A stretch of 64,000 bases of DNA, taken from Ramlibacter agri. Its GTDB lineage: Bacteria; Pseudomonadota; Gammaproteobacteria; Burkholderiales; Burkholderiaceae_C. Both the position numbers and the translations under genes were made by a program. Location of the stretch: positions 248,001-312,000 of the forward strand of contig NZ_JABBFX010000004.1 of assembly GCF_012927085.1 (NCBI RefSeq), read 5' to 3'. Under the pieces are notes generated by a model. That model was given only the letters and a program-made list of their open reading frames with translations. It ran no database searches and had not been told where the DNA came from. Positions 13,637-22,236 of the stretch are shown one piece after another. Numbering within the stretch: position 1 is the stretch's first letter; every line of letters starts with the position of its first letter.

Positions 13637-14751
13637 GCATCGAGATCCGCAACGTCTCCAAGAATTTCGGCGACTTCAAGGCGCTGCGCGACGTCAGCCT
13701 GAACATCGATTCGGGCGAGCTGGTCGCGCTGCTGGGCCCCTCGGGCTGTGGCAAGACGACCCTGCTGCGCATCATCGCCGGCCTGGAGACCGCCGACCGC
13801 GGCAGCATCCTGTTCGCGGGCGAGGACACCACCGACGTGCACGTGCGCGAACGCCAGGTCGGCTTCGTGTTCCAGCACTACGCGCTGTTCCGCCACATGA
13901 CGGTGTTCGAGAACGTCGCCTTCGGCCTGCGCGTGAAGCCGCGTTCGCAGCGCCCCAGCGAAGCGCAGATCAAGCAGAAGGTGCACGAGCTGCTGAACCT
14001 GGTGCAGCTCGATTGGCTGGCCGACCGCTTCCCCTCGCAGCTGTCCGGCGGCCAGCGCCAGCGCATCGCGCTGGCCCGCGCCTTGGCCGTGGAGCCCAAG
14101 GTGCTGCTGCTGGACGAGCCCTTCGGCGCGCTGGACGCGAAGGTGCGCAAGGAACTGCGCCGCTGGCTGCGCCGCCTGCACGACGACCTGCACGTCACTT
14201 CCATCTTCGTCACGCACGACCAGGAAGAGGCGCTGGAAGTGGCCGACCGCGTGGTGCTGATGAACGCCGGCAACATCGAGCAGGTCGGCTCGCCGCAGGA
14301 GGTCTGGGACCATCCGGCCAGCCCCTTCGTCTACGGCTTCCTGGGCGACGTCAACCTGTTCCACGGCCGCGCCCACGAGGGCGAGGTGCTGCTGGACGGC
14401 TTGCAGCTGTCCTCGCCGGAACACGCCGACGCGCAGAACCAGAAGGCCTACGCCTACGTGCGCCCGCACGACCTGGACGTCGAGCGCTATTCGCCGGGCG
14501 CGGGCGTGGACGCCGCCGGTCGGCCGCGCGGCATCGTTGCGCAGCTGGCCCGGGCGATCGTGGTCGGTCCGGTCGCCAGGCTGGAACTAATTCCGGTCGA
14601 CGACAACAAACCTGTGGAAAATGCGGCACCGGAGTCCGTGATCGAGGCGCAGATCCCTGCGCAGCAGTTCAACGAGATGGGCTTTCGGGAGGGCGAGACG
14701 CTGGTGGTGACGCCGCGCCGGGCCCGTGTCTTCGTGGAGAACGCGAGCTGA
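13633..14751 (+). CDS. cysA: Sulfate ABC transporter ATPase CysA
   Basis: Cytoplasmic ATPase of 372 residues that powers sulfate import. Walker A is GPSGCGKTT (about residues 36-44), the signature is [16 protein letters not shown], Walker B is [12 protein letters not shown], and the switch His lies in [11 protein letters not shown]. The C-terminal 120 residues form the TOBE-like regulatory domain of the CysA/MalK group, with the [13 protein letters not shown] motif. It is the last cys gene of the operon, followed after 43 bases by dsbB. Confidence 0.96.
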   Translation: MSIEIRNVSKNFGDFKALRDVSLNIDSGELVALLGPSGCGKTTLLRIIAGLETADRGSILFAGEDTTDVHVRERQVGFVFQHYALFRHMTVFENVAFGLRVKPRSQRPSEAQIKQKVHELLNLVQLDWLADRFPSQLSGGQRQRIALARALAVEPKVLLLDEPFGALDAKVRKELRRWLRRLHDDLHVTSIFVTHDQEEALEVADRVVLMNAGNIEQVGSPQEVWDHPASPFVYGFLGDVNLFHGRAHEGEVLLDGLQLSSPEHADAQNQKAYAYVRPHDLDVERYSPGAGVDAAGRPRGIVAQLARAIVVGPVARLELIPVDDNKPVENAAPESVIEAQIPAQQFNEMGFREGETLVVTPRRARVFVENAS

Positions 14752-14794
14752 ACCCGGGAGCCACCGGCCGGCCCGCTGTTGGGGGAATGAACGG

Positions 14795-15322
14795 ATGGTC
14801 CTGAACTGGTTCGATACCGCGCCGCGGCGCGTCCTGGCCCTGGTGGCCCTGGCCTGCGTGGCCATGCTGGCCTTCGGGCTCTACCTGCAGCACGTGGTGG
14901 GGCTGGAGCCTTGCCCGATGTGCATCGTGCAGCGCTATGCGCTGGTGCTGGTGGCCCTCGTGGCCGGCGTCGCGGCTTCCTTCAAGGGCCGCGCCGTGCA
15001 CGTCACGGGCAGCCTGCTGGCCGTGCTGGCCGCGGGCTTCGGCGCCTTCGTCGCCGCCCGCCAGAGCTTCCTGCAGTGGTACCCGCCCGAGACGGCGTCC
15101 TGCGGCCGCGACTTCTACGGGATGATCGAGACCTTCCCGCTGAAGCGCGCGATTCCCATGATCTTCCGCGGCGGCGGCGACTGCACCAAGGTCGACTGGA
15201 CCTTCCTCGGCGGCTCGATCGCCAACTGGTCGTTCGTGTGCTTCGTCGTGCTGGGGGTGATCCTGCTGGTGCTGGCGGGTCGCCGGCTGCGTGGCGGCGC
15301 GCGCCGCCACGCCTTCGCCTGA
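14795..15322 (+). CDS. dsbB: Disulfide bond formation protein DsbB
   Basis: Inner-membrane quinone reductase of 175 residues that reoxidises DsbA. Both redox pairs are present: Cys40-Pro-Met-Cys43 (GLEPCPMCIVQRY) in the first periplasmic loop, and Cys103/Cys130 in the second, close to the spacing of the E. coli enzyme. Four hydrophobic segments match the fold. The ATG at 14795 puts the first membrane helix at residues 12-32. It has the same orientation as the cys operon, 43 bases downstream, so read-through is possible. It converges on the esterase-family gene with one base between stop codons. Confidence 0.94.
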   Translation: MVLNWFDTAPRRVLALVALACVAMLAFGLYLQHVVGLEPCPMCIVQRYALVLVALVAGVAASFKGRAVHVTGSLLAVLAAGFGAFVAARQSFLQWYPPETASCGRDFYGMIETFPLKRAIPMIFRGGGDCTKVDWTFLGGSIANWSFVCFVVLGVILLVLAGRRLRGGARRHAFA

Positions 15323-15323
15323 G

Positions 15324-16676
15324 TCACAGGCCGGACGGATAGGTCTCGGCCGGTTCGCCGGCGTGCCACTCCGGTTCGGCCACCAGCGGCTCCAGCGCCC
15401 GCGTGGCGTCGATGTGGAGCAGGGCGTCGAACTGCGCCGGCAGGCGCGCGTGGAAGTAGTGGCTCAGGCGCTCGCTGTGCGGCAGGTAGATCACGCCGAT
15501 CGCCCGCTGCAGCCGGCGTTCCTGCAGCAGCTGCGCCAGCGCCGCGTCGCCGCGCAGGTCCAGCCAGAAGCGCTCTTCCTCGGTCTGGTGGAACAGGTCC
15601 TCGAAGCTGCCCGGCAAGCCGGGGCGCACGCGCTTGCGCTCCGCCATCGCGTCCCATTCCGAAGCGGCCGTCACCGTGCCGTGGTGCGTGCTGAAGCCCA
15701 CGAGGCAAGCAGCGTCGCCCCAGCGGTCGCGCGCGAGCTGGCCCACGTTCCATTCGCCCATGTCGCCCATCTCGGTGGCGCTGGCGTCGCCCAGGTGCGA
15801 GTTGTGCGCCCACACCACCATCTTCGGCCCGGTGCCGCGCTGCTGCAGGTGCTTCTCCAGGGCCTGCAAGGTCTCCACCATGTGGTTGTCCCGCAGGTTC
15901 CAGGACGAGACGCGGCCCCGGAACATGGTGCGGTAGTACTCCTCGGCGTTGCGCACCAGGCGCGCGTTCTGCTGCGCGTAGAAGACGTCGTCGCCGTCCT
16001 GGCTGCCGGCCAGCTGCGCCGCGGCACGCTGGTTCAATTCACGCAGCTGCGTGACCGCCTCGTCCTCGCAGCTCGCCTGCAGCCCGTAGCTCGCGGCGTA
16101 GCCGTAGGCCTGCGAGTCCTCGCCGAAGTGGTCGAAGCAGCCGTAGCGCGCGCGGGCGCGCCGCGCGGCCTCCGGGTCGGTGCGATCCAGGTAGTCCAGC
16201 ACCGCGTGCATGGAGCTGTACAGGCTGTACAGGTCCATGCCGTAGAAGCCCGCCTGGCGCGAAGGGGGCAGGGCGCGGTTGTGCTCGCGCAGCCATTCGA
16301 CGAAATCGCGGACCACGGTGTTGCGCCACATCCAGGTGGGAAAGCGCTCGAAGCCGCCGAGGGCCGCCGCCGCATCGGTGTCGTCCGAGAGGCCTCGCAC
16401 GTAGCGGTTCACCCGCCAGGCGTCGGGCCAGTCGGCCTCCACCGCGACGGCGTTGAAGCCATGGTGGGTGATGAGACGGCGGGTCAGGTCCGCCCGCTCG
16501 GCGTAGAACTCGTGGGTACCGTGCGAGGCCTCGCCCAGCAGGGCCAGGCGGGCGGCCGAAATGCGATCGACCAGCACGTTGTCGTCGGCGGCGGAGGCGG
16601 ACGGGAGCAGGGGGCGGAGATGGGGGCGGAGTTTCTCGAGCAGCGCGGCATCGGCGCGCAGATTGCTGGTGGTCAT
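15324..16676 (-). CDS. Erythromycin esterase family protein
   Basis: Protein of 450 residues of the erythromycin-esterase superfamily (EreA/EreB-like fold). The signature GEASHG is at residues 48-53, with conserved acidic and His positions further on (VEADWPDAWRVNRYVRG; WAHNSHLGD). Family members beyond true EreA/EreB have no proven macrolide activity, so a resistance role should not be assumed. It is the last gene of a tightly coupled trio: its ATG overlaps the stop of the phosphoribosyltransferase gene (ATGA at 16673-16676). The same association with a phosphoribosyltransferase and a dienelactone-hydrolase-like protein suggests a shared, unknown substrate or stress function. Confidence 0.88.
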   Translation of the reverse strand: MTTSNLRADAALLEKLRPHLRPLLPSASAADDNVLVDRISAARLALLGEASHGTHEFYAERADLTRRLITHHGFNAVAVEADWPDAWRVNRYVRGLSDDTDAAAALGGFERFPTWMWRNTVVRDFVEWLREHNRALPPSRQAGFYGMDLYSLYSSMHAVLDYLDRTDPEAARRARARYGCFDHFGEDSQAYGYAASYGLQASCEDEAVTQLRELNQRAAAQLAGSQDGDDVFYAQQNARLVRNAEEYYRTMFRGRVSSWNLRDNHMVETLQALEKHLQQRGTGPKMVVWAHNSHLGDASATEMGDMGEWNVGQLARDRWGDAACLVGFSTHHGTVTAASEWDAMAERKRVRPGLPGSFEDLFHQTEEERFWLDLRGDAALAQLLQERRLQRAIGVIYLPHSERLSHYFHARLPAQFDALLHIDATRALEPLVAEPEWHAGEPAETYPSGL

Positions 16677-17365
16677 GCGGTACTTCCAGGGGACGCCAGG
16701 GCAGCGGCCGGCAGGTCCTGCCGGGCGGCGTCGAGCAGGTGGCGCACCTCCTCGTCGCTGGTCTGCGGGAAAGCGCGGTACCAGAGGCCGACCGCGCGGA
16801 AAGGAATGGGTTGCGCCGGGCAGACGACTTCGTCGGCTTCCGCGCGCAGGTCTTCGACCGTCTCGGGCGCCCCCACCGGCACGGCGATGCAGGTCCAGGC
16901 GGGCTTCTGCTGCCGCACGGCGCGCGCAGCGGCACGCATCGTCGAGCCGGTGGCCAGGCCATCGTCGACCAAGACCAGCACGCGGTTGGAGAGCGCCAGC
17001 GGCGACGCGTCGCCGCGGTAAAGCAGTTCGCGCCGCTGCAGTTCTTCCTGTTCGCGCCGCGCGATGCGTTCCACGTCCTCCCGTTTCACGTAGCGTTCGG
17101 CGTCGGGGTTCATCACGCGGATGCCGCCGCTGGCGATGGCGCCCATGGCGTATTCCTCGTGGCCCGGATGCCCCAGCTTGCGCACGATCAGCACGTCCAG
17201 CGGCGCGCCCAGTTCGCGCGCCACTTCGTAGCCCACCGGCACGCCGCCACGCGGCAGGGCCAGCACCAGCAGGCCGGCGCGGCCGCGCAGGTGCTCCAGC
17301 GCAAGCGCCAGCACGCGGCCCGCTTCCTCGCGGTCGGTGTAGGGCAGGCGCGGCGCTTCGCTCAT
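16673..17365 (-). CDS. Phosphoribosyltransferase family protein
   Basis: Type I phosphoribosyltransferase-fold protein of 230 residues. The PRPP-binding loop is VLVLVDDGLATGSTMRAA, preceded by the ALPRGGVPVGYEVA beta-alpha unit and the VRKLGHPGHEEYAMGAIASGG block that marks the stand-alone group of unknown substrate, not purine or pyrimidine salvage enzymes. The start MSEAPRLPYTDREEAG matches the usual N-terminus. It overlaps the upstream hydrolase gene (ATGA at 17362-17365) and the downstream esterase-family gene by four bases each, so the three are one translationally coupled operon. Confidence 0.88.
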   Translation of the reverse strand: MSEAPRLPYTDREEAGRVLALALEHLRGRAGLLVLALPRGGVPVGYEVARELGAPLDVLIVRKLGHPGHEEYAMGAIASGGIRVMNPDAERYVKREDVERIARREQEELQRRELLYRGDASPLALSNRVLVLVDDGLATGSTMRAAARAVRQQKPAWTCIAVPVGAPETVEDLRAEADEVVCPAQPIPFRAVGLWYRAFPQTSDEEVRHLLDAARQDLPAAALASPGSTA

Positions 17366-18048
17366 ACCAGGTGTTCGGTCCGCAGCAGGTGGCGGCTGAA
17401 CCATGCCGCGGCCAGGTCGGCCACTTCTTCCAGCGTGCCCGGCTCCTCGAACAGGTGCGTGGCATCCGCCACGACGGACAGGCGCTTGGGGCACTGCAGG
17501 CGCTCGAGCGCTTCCTCGTTGAGGTGCAGCGCTTCGCGGTCGTCGCCACCGACGATCAGCAGCGTGGGCGCGGTGACGGCGCCCAGCGCCGCCGGGCCCG
17601 CCAGATCGGGACGGCCGCCGCGCGACACCACGGCCGCCACGCGGTGGCCCAGGTGGGCGGCGGCGATCAGCGCCGCGGCGCTGCCGGTGCTCGCGCCGAA
17701 GTAACCCATGGGCAGGCCGCGCACGGCGTTTTGCGTGGACGCCCAGGTCGTCGCGTCTTCCATGCGGCGGGTGAGCAGCGCGATGTCGAAGCGATGCTGC
17801 CGCGTGCGCAGGTCCACCTCTTCTTCCTGCACCGTGAGCAGGTCGAACAGCAATGTGGCGATGCCGGCCTGCTGCAGGCGGCGCGCCACCAGGCGGTTGC
17901 GCGCGCTGTGGCGGCCGCTGCCGCTGCCGTGCGCGAACAGCACGAGCCCGATGAACTCGGCCGGCAGGCCCAGGTCGCCCTGCAGCCACGCGCCGGCGGA
18001 GGGGATGCGGACTTCCTGCAGCGGCGTGGCGTGATGCGCGGTGGCCAT
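17362..18048 (-). CDS. Dienelactone-hydrolase-like alpha/beta hydrolase
   Basis: Alpha/beta hydrolase of 228 residues. The nucleophile elbow reads GYFGASTGSAAAL (Ser in GASTG), the oxyanion-side motif is LFAHGSGSGRHSARN, the acid lies near LLIVGGDDRE, and the His in VADATHLFEEPG. This variant accompanies phosphoribosyltransferases in many bacteria, sometimes as one fused protein. It is the first gene of the trio, with a strong AGGAGGAG Shine-Dalgarno just upstream of 18048. No signal peptide, so cytoplasmic. The substrate is unknown. Confidence 0.86.
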   Translation of the reverse strand: MATAHHATPLQEVRIPSAGAWLQGDLGLPAEFIGLVLFAHGSGSGRHSARNRLVARRLQQAGIATLLFDLLTVQEEEVDLRTRQHRFDIALLTRRMEDATTWASTQNAVRGLPMGYFGASTGSAAALIAAAHLGHRVAAVVSRGGRPDLAGPAALGAVTAPTLLIVGGDDREALHLNEEALERLQCPKRLSVVADATHLFEEPGTLEEVADLAAAWFSRHLLRTEHLV

Positions 18049-18192
18049 GGCTTCTCCTCCTGCAAGCTAGGGGGCGCCTCGCCTCGGCGGTGTCGGAATC
18101 GTGCCCGGCCGCTGTAGGACGCCCAGCGTGCCAGGACAAAGATAGTCCTCTGCCCGGGCTTTGTCACCGGCAGCTCTACGCGTGCAGGGGAA

Positions 18193-18214
18193 GGGGCTGC
18201 TGCCGAGCAGCCCC
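18193..18214. terminator. Possible argA 3' hairpin
   Basis: Perfect 9-base arms GGGGCTGCT (18193-18201) and AGCAGCCCC (18206-18214) with loop GCCG lie 14 bases past the argA stop on the minus strand. There is no T-run on either side, so it may be a weak or Rho-assisted terminator or only a stabilising stem. The rest of 18049-18228 holds the promoter region of the hydrolase trio and no gene that I can see. Confidence 0.4.
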
Positions 18215-18228
18215 GGGTCAGCGGAAGC

Positions 18229-19578
18229 TCAGGCGAGCTTCTTGACGAAGACCATGCTCTTGCGGTCCCAGTTGTACTTGCGCTTGCGCGCATCGGGCAG
18301 CCACTCGGGGTCGACCTGCACGAAGCCGCGCTTCAGGAACCAGTGCATCGTGCGCGTGGTGAGCACGAAGATGCTGTCCAGCCCCATGGCGCGGGCGCGC
18401 TGTTCCACGCGCCGCAGGATCTTCTCGCCATCGCCCTGGCCCTGGCTTTGCGGCGACACGGTCAGCGCGGCCATCTCGCCAGTGCGCGCTTCCGGGTAGG
18501 GGTAGAGCGCCGCGCAGGCGAAGATCACGCCGTCGTGGTCGATGATCGAGTAGTTCGCGATGTCGCGCTCGATCTCGGTGCGGTCCCGCTTGACCAGCGT
18601 GCCGTCCTTCTCGAAGGGTTCGATCAGCTGCAGGATGCCGCCCACGTCGTCGGCGGTCGCTTCGCGCAGTTCCTCCAGCTTCTCGTCCACCACCATCGTG
18701 CCGATGCCGTCGTGCATGTACACCTCCAGCAGCAGCGAGCCGTCGACGGCGAACGGGATGACGTGGCTGCGCTCGACGCCGGCCTCGCAGGCCTTCACGC
18801 AGTGCTGCAGGTAGAAGCCGATGTCGCTCGGGTTCTGCGCCGGCGGCAGGCTGGCCAGCAGCTGCTTGGCGGCGGCCAGCGGCAGCTCGGTGTCGATCGG
18901 GTTGTCCTCGCTCTCCGGCTCCAGCGGCTGGATGCGCACGCCGGGGACTTCGGCCAGGAACAGCAGCTTGTCGGCCTGCAGCGCGATGGCGACGCTGGTC
19001 GCGACTTCTTCCATCGTCAGGTTGAAAGCCTCGCCGGTGGGCGAGAAGCCGAAGGGCGACAGCAGCACCATGGCCCCGAAGTCCAGGGTGCGCTTGATGC
19101 CGGCGCCGTCCACCTTGCGCACCAGGCCCGAATGCCGGAAGTCGATGCCGTCCAGGATGCCGACCGGCCGCGCCGTGATGAAGTTGCCGGAGATCACACG
19201 CACGGTGGACCCCGCCATCGGCGTGTTGGGCAGGCCCTGGCTGAAGGCCGCTTCGATTTCGTAGCGCAGCTGGCCGGCGGCTTCCTGCGCGGCGTCCAGC
19301 GCCACTTCGTCGGTGATGCGCATGCCGTGCGAGTAGCGCGCGGGATGGCCCTTGACCTTCAGCTGCTCGTTCACCTGCGGCCGGAAGCCGTGCACCAGCA
19401 CCACCTTCACGCCCATGCTCTGGATCAGCGCCAGGTCCTGGGCGATGGCCTGCAGCTTGCCCGCGGCCACGGCCTCCCCGGTGATGCCCACCACGAAGGT
19501 CTTGCCGCGGTGCATGTGGATGTAGGGCGCCACCGAGCGGAACCAGGGCACGAAGGTGAAGTTGAAGATCGCGGACAT
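18229..19578 (-). CDS. argA: Amino-acid N-acetyltransferase (N-acetylglutamate synthase)
   Basis: First enzyme of arginine biosynthesis, acetylating glutamate with acetyl-CoA. The 449-residue protein has the classical ArgA order: an amino-acid-kinase-like regulatory domain (about residues 10-290, with KVVLVHGFRPQVNEQL and GNFITARPVG) followed by a GNAT acetyltransferase domain (about 300-449, with the acetyl-CoA loop VSPQSQGQGDGEKIL). Feedback control by arginine acts through the kinase-like domain in this family. It is divergent from the first GGDEF-like gene, with 79 bases between starts, and is monocistronic. Confidence 0.95.
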   Translation of the reverse strand: MSAIFNFTFVPWFRSVAPYIHMHRGKTFVVGITGEAVAAGKLQAIAQDLALIQSMGVKVVLVHGFRPQVNEQLKVKGHPARYSHGMRITDEVALDAAQEAAGQLRYEIEAAFSQGLPNTPMAGSTVRVISGNFITARPVGILDGIDFRHSGLVRKVDGAGIKRTLDFGAMVLLSPFGFSPTGEAFNLTMEEVATSVAIALQADKLLFLAEVPGVRIQPLEPESEDNPIDTELPLAAAKQLLASLPPAQNPSDIGFYLQHCVKACEAGVERSHVIPFAVDGSLLLEVYMHDGIGTMVVDEKLEELREATADDVGGILQLIEPFEKDGTLVKRDRTEIERDIANYSIIDHDGVIFACAALYPYPEARTGEMAALTVSPQSQGQGDGEKILRRVEQRARAMGLDSIFVLTTRTMHWFLKRGFVQVDPEWLPDARKRKYNWDRKSMVFVKKLA

Positions 19579-19657
19579 TGACGGTCTGGAAGGCTCGGGA
19601 GAGGCAAAGACGCGACAGTGTATAAGCCCAGCCCGTCCTTTGCGCTATCGTGGCGGG

Positions 19658-20881
19658 ATGGACGCGTTGGCGGCGGGTTTCTGGGGTGCATTCTTCGGCA
19701 CGGCGGCATTGATGCTGCTGGTGTCGCTGGCCGCCTATGTCCGCTCGCACCGCCGGGTGGCGCTGATGGCCGGCCTCTCCGCGCTGATGTCGGCCGCCTT
19801 CGCCATCGCCTACCTCGGCTTCCTGCCGCTGGAGCCCGGCCCCGAGGCGCGCGTGCTGGCCCATGTGGCCATGGGCGTGGCCAGCGTCCTGGCCCTGATG
19901 CTGCTGTCCATGCTGGGCCTGCTGCGCCAGGGCGCGCGGGCGCAGCGCGCATTCGCCGGCCTGGGCGGTTTCGCGCTGGCGGTGATCGTTGTGGGCTGGC
20001 TGCTGCGGCCGGAACAGGCGCTCGCGCTCAGCTCGCTGGCCGCGCTGGGCGTGGGCCTGCTGATGATGCTGGTGGCGGTCCGCAGTGCCATGCGCGGCGA
20101 CCGCCTGGCCTGGGGCAGCGTCACCGGCGTGGGCTGCATGCTGGTGGCGCTGGCCGGCCTGAGCTGGATCGCCCTGAACCGCAGCACGCCCTGGCCCGTG
20201 CACGCAATCAGTGCGCTGGCCGGCATGGCCTATCTCTCGGTGATGGCCGCTGCGTTGTGGGCGCGCTACTCCTACCTGCTCGAACTGGCGGAGGTGATGG
20301 CGCACGGTCCCAGTTACGACCCGGTCACGCGCATGCGCTCGCACAGCGAGACCGGGCAGATGGTGGGCGATTTCTTCTTCCGCCGCGAAGGCAGCGCGAC
20401 CCGGCCGGTGGGCGTCATCGCCGTGTGCATCGCCAACCTGTATGCGCTGGAGAACTTGCACGGGCGGGCGGCGTTCAACCATGCGCTGTTCGTCTGCGCT
20501 GGCCGTCTGCGCCGCTGCGTGCCGGCCAACATGGAGATGGGGCGGCTGGGCGAGGACGGCTTCCTGCTGCTGCTGCCCAACCCGTCCGACCTGGAGCGCG
20601 TGCAGCAGGTCGCGCGCATCGTGCGCGAGCGGTTGTCGCGGCCGCTGGCCCTGAGCCTCAGCCGCGAGCCCGCGGGCCTGGAGGCGGCGGGCACCCAATG
20701 GGCGGCGGAACTGGGCATCGGCGTCCTCAACACCAGCACGCAGGTGCGGCCCTCGCAGGCCATCGCCACGGCGCGCGCGATGGCGCGCACGGCCTGGAGC
20801 TACGGCAGCCGGCTGGCGGTGTACGACGCGGAGCAGGGCCGGATCGCCGAACTGCCGTTGCAGCCCGCCAGCGTCGCCTGA
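19658..20881 (+). CDS. Membrane protein with degenerate GGDEF domain (copy 1)
   Basis: Protein of 407 residues. About seven hydrophobic segments occupy residues 5-205, then a diguanylate-cyclase-like domain follows (about 215-395), entered through YDPVTRMRSHSETG, the counterpart of the usual YDPLTGLPNR. The active-site loop reads RLGEDGF (residues 296-302) instead of RxGGDEF, losing the second Gly and the catalytic Glu. The metal-binding Asp motif is replaced by VCIANLYALENLHG. It is therefore almost certainly not a cyclase and may bind GTP or c-di-GMP or act through protein contacts. A paralogue follows 57 bases downstream in the same orientation. Signal and partner are unknown. Confidence 0.82.
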   Translation: MDALAAGFWGAFFGTAALMLLVSLAAYVRSHRRVALMAGLSALMSAAFAIAYLGFLPLEPGPEARVLAHVAMGVASVLALMLLSMLGLLRQGARAQRAFAGLGGFALAVIVVGWLLRPEQALALSSLAALGVGLLMMLVAVRSAMRGDRLAWGSVTGVGCMLVALAGLSWIALNRSTPWPVHAISALAGMAYLSVMAAALWARYSYLLELAEVMAHGPSYDPVTRMRSHSETGQMVGDFFFRREGSATRPVGVIAVCIANLYALENLHGRAAFNHALFVCAGRLRRCVPANMEMGRLGEDGFLLLLPNPSDLERVQQVARIVRERLSRPLALSLSREPAGLEAAGTQWAAELGIGVLNTSTQVRPSQAIATARAMARTAWSYGSRLAVYDAEQGRIAELPLQPASVA

Positions 20882-20938
20882 CGCGGTATTGGCGCCACAA
20901 CCCGGGGAAGCGCTGCGCCTTTCGGGTATCGTCCGCCC

Positions 20939-22171
20939 ATGGACAGGGTGGCGGCGGGTTTCTGGGGAGCCTTCTTCTGCACGGCGGCGTTGATGCTGCT
21001 GATGTCGCTGGCCGCCTTCGTCCAGTCGCACAAGCGGGTCGCCCTCATGGCGGCGCTGACCTCGCTGGTCTCCGCCGCCTTCGTCGTCGCCTACCTCGGC
21101 TGGCTGCCGATCGGGCTGGAGGTGGAAGCGCGCGTGCTGGGGCACGTGGCGGTCGTGGCCGCGATCGCGCTGGCCCTGATGCTCATGCTGATGCTGGGCA
21201 TGCTGCGGCGCGGGGCGGTCAACCAGCGCGCCCTGGTGCCCGTGCTCGCGACCGGCGCGCTGGCGATCGTCGTGGGCTGGCTGCTGGAGCCCACGCAGCA
21301 GCTCGCCCTGGGCTCGCTCTACGCGATGACGCTGGCCGCCGCGATGGTCGTGGTGGCGGTGCGCGGCGCCCGCCGCGGCGACCGCGCCGGCTGGGTCGCC
21401 AGCGCCGTGCTGGTGCTGGCCATGGTGTCGGTTGCGGGCCTGACGTGGATCGCGCTGAAGCGGCCCGCCGAGTGGCCGGTGCATGCGGTGAGCGCGCTGG
21501 CGGCCATCGCCTATCTCTGCATCATCGCCCGCATGTTGTGGGCGCGCTATTCCTACCTGCTGGAGCTGGCCGAAGTCATGCGGCACGGCCCCAGCTACGA
21601 CCCGGTCACGCGCATGCGTTCGCACAGCGAGACAGGGCAGCTGGTGGGCGACGTGTTCTTCCGCCGCGAAGGCGAGGCCCAGCGGGTGGGCGTGATCGCG
21701 ATCTGCATCGCCAACCTGTATGCGCTGGAGAACCTGCACGGGCGCGCCGCGTTCAACCACGCGCTGTTCGTCTGCGCCGGGCGGCTGCGGCGTTGCGTGC
21801 CGCAGTACGTGGAGATGGGGCGCCTGGGCGAGGACGGCTTCCTGCTGCTGGTGCGCAACGGCGACGACATGAGCCGGGTGGAGCAGCTGGCCCGCACCGT
21901 GCGCGAGCGACTGGCGCGGCCGGTGGCGCTCAGCACCAGCCGCGACGCCGCCGGCCTGGACGCGGCCGGCACGACGTGGATCGCCGAGGTCGGCGTCGGC
22001 GTGCTGGGCACCACGACCCAGGCACGGCCCTCACAGGCGGTCGGAACGGCCCGCGCCATGGCCCGCACGGCCTGGAGCTACGGCAGCCGGCTGGCCCGCT
22101 ACGACACCGAAGCCGGGCAGATCGCGGAGCTCCCGCCCGAGGAGCCGCGGGAGCAGCGCGAGGCCGCCTGA
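20939..22171 (+). CDS. Membrane protein with degenerate GGDEF domain (copy 2)
   Basis: Tandem paralogue of the preceding gene, 410 residues, with the same membrane region followed by the same degenerate domain. The N-terminus (MDRVAAGFWGAFFCTAALML) and the block ANLYALENLHGRAAFNHALF are almost identical to copy 1, while the middle membrane segments have diverged. The GGDEF position again reads GEDGF. Even the bases just upstream of the two starts resemble each other, showing that the duplication included the start region. Keeping both copies with the same inactive motif suggests selection for a non-catalytic function. It is followed by hrpA. Confidence 0.82.
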   Translation: MDRVAAGFWGAFFCTAALMLLMSLAAFVQSHKRVALMAALTSLVSAAFVVAYLGWLPIGLEVEARVLGHVAVVAAIALALMLMLMLGMLRRGAVNQRALVPVLATGALAIVVGWLLEPTQQLALGSLYAMTLAAAMVVVAVRGARRGDRAGWVASAVLVLAMVSVAGLTWIALKRPAEWPVHAVSALAAIAYLCIIARMLWARYSYLLELAEVMRHGPSYDPVTRMRSHSETGQLVGDVFFRREGEAQRVGVIAICIANLYALENLHGRAAFNHALFVCAGRLRRCVPQYVEMGRLGEDGFLLLVRNGDDMSRVEQLARTVRERLARPVALSTSRDAAGLDAAGTTWIAEVGVGVLGTTTQARPSQAVGTARAMARTAWSYGSRLARYDTEAGQIAELPPEEPREQREAA

Positions 22172-22236
22172 AGCGGCTGAATCCTGAGGAGAGCCGGGCC
22201 AGCCCATAATTGCGGGCTTTTCCGCTGGTTTCCGCC

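Noticed and set aside
15324..16676. Macrolide resistance gene (ere).
   Set aside because: The fold is that superfamily, but the chromosomal trio context and sequence subgroup give no support for resistance activity.
19658..22171. Active diguanylate cyclases.
   Set aside because: Both copies lack the catalytic Glu and metal-binding residues (GEDGF in place of GGDEF).
22210..22236. TTG at 22210 as the hrpA start.
   Set aside because: A CATAAT -10-like box ends at this codon, and family N-termini match the start at 22237 better; not fully excluded.
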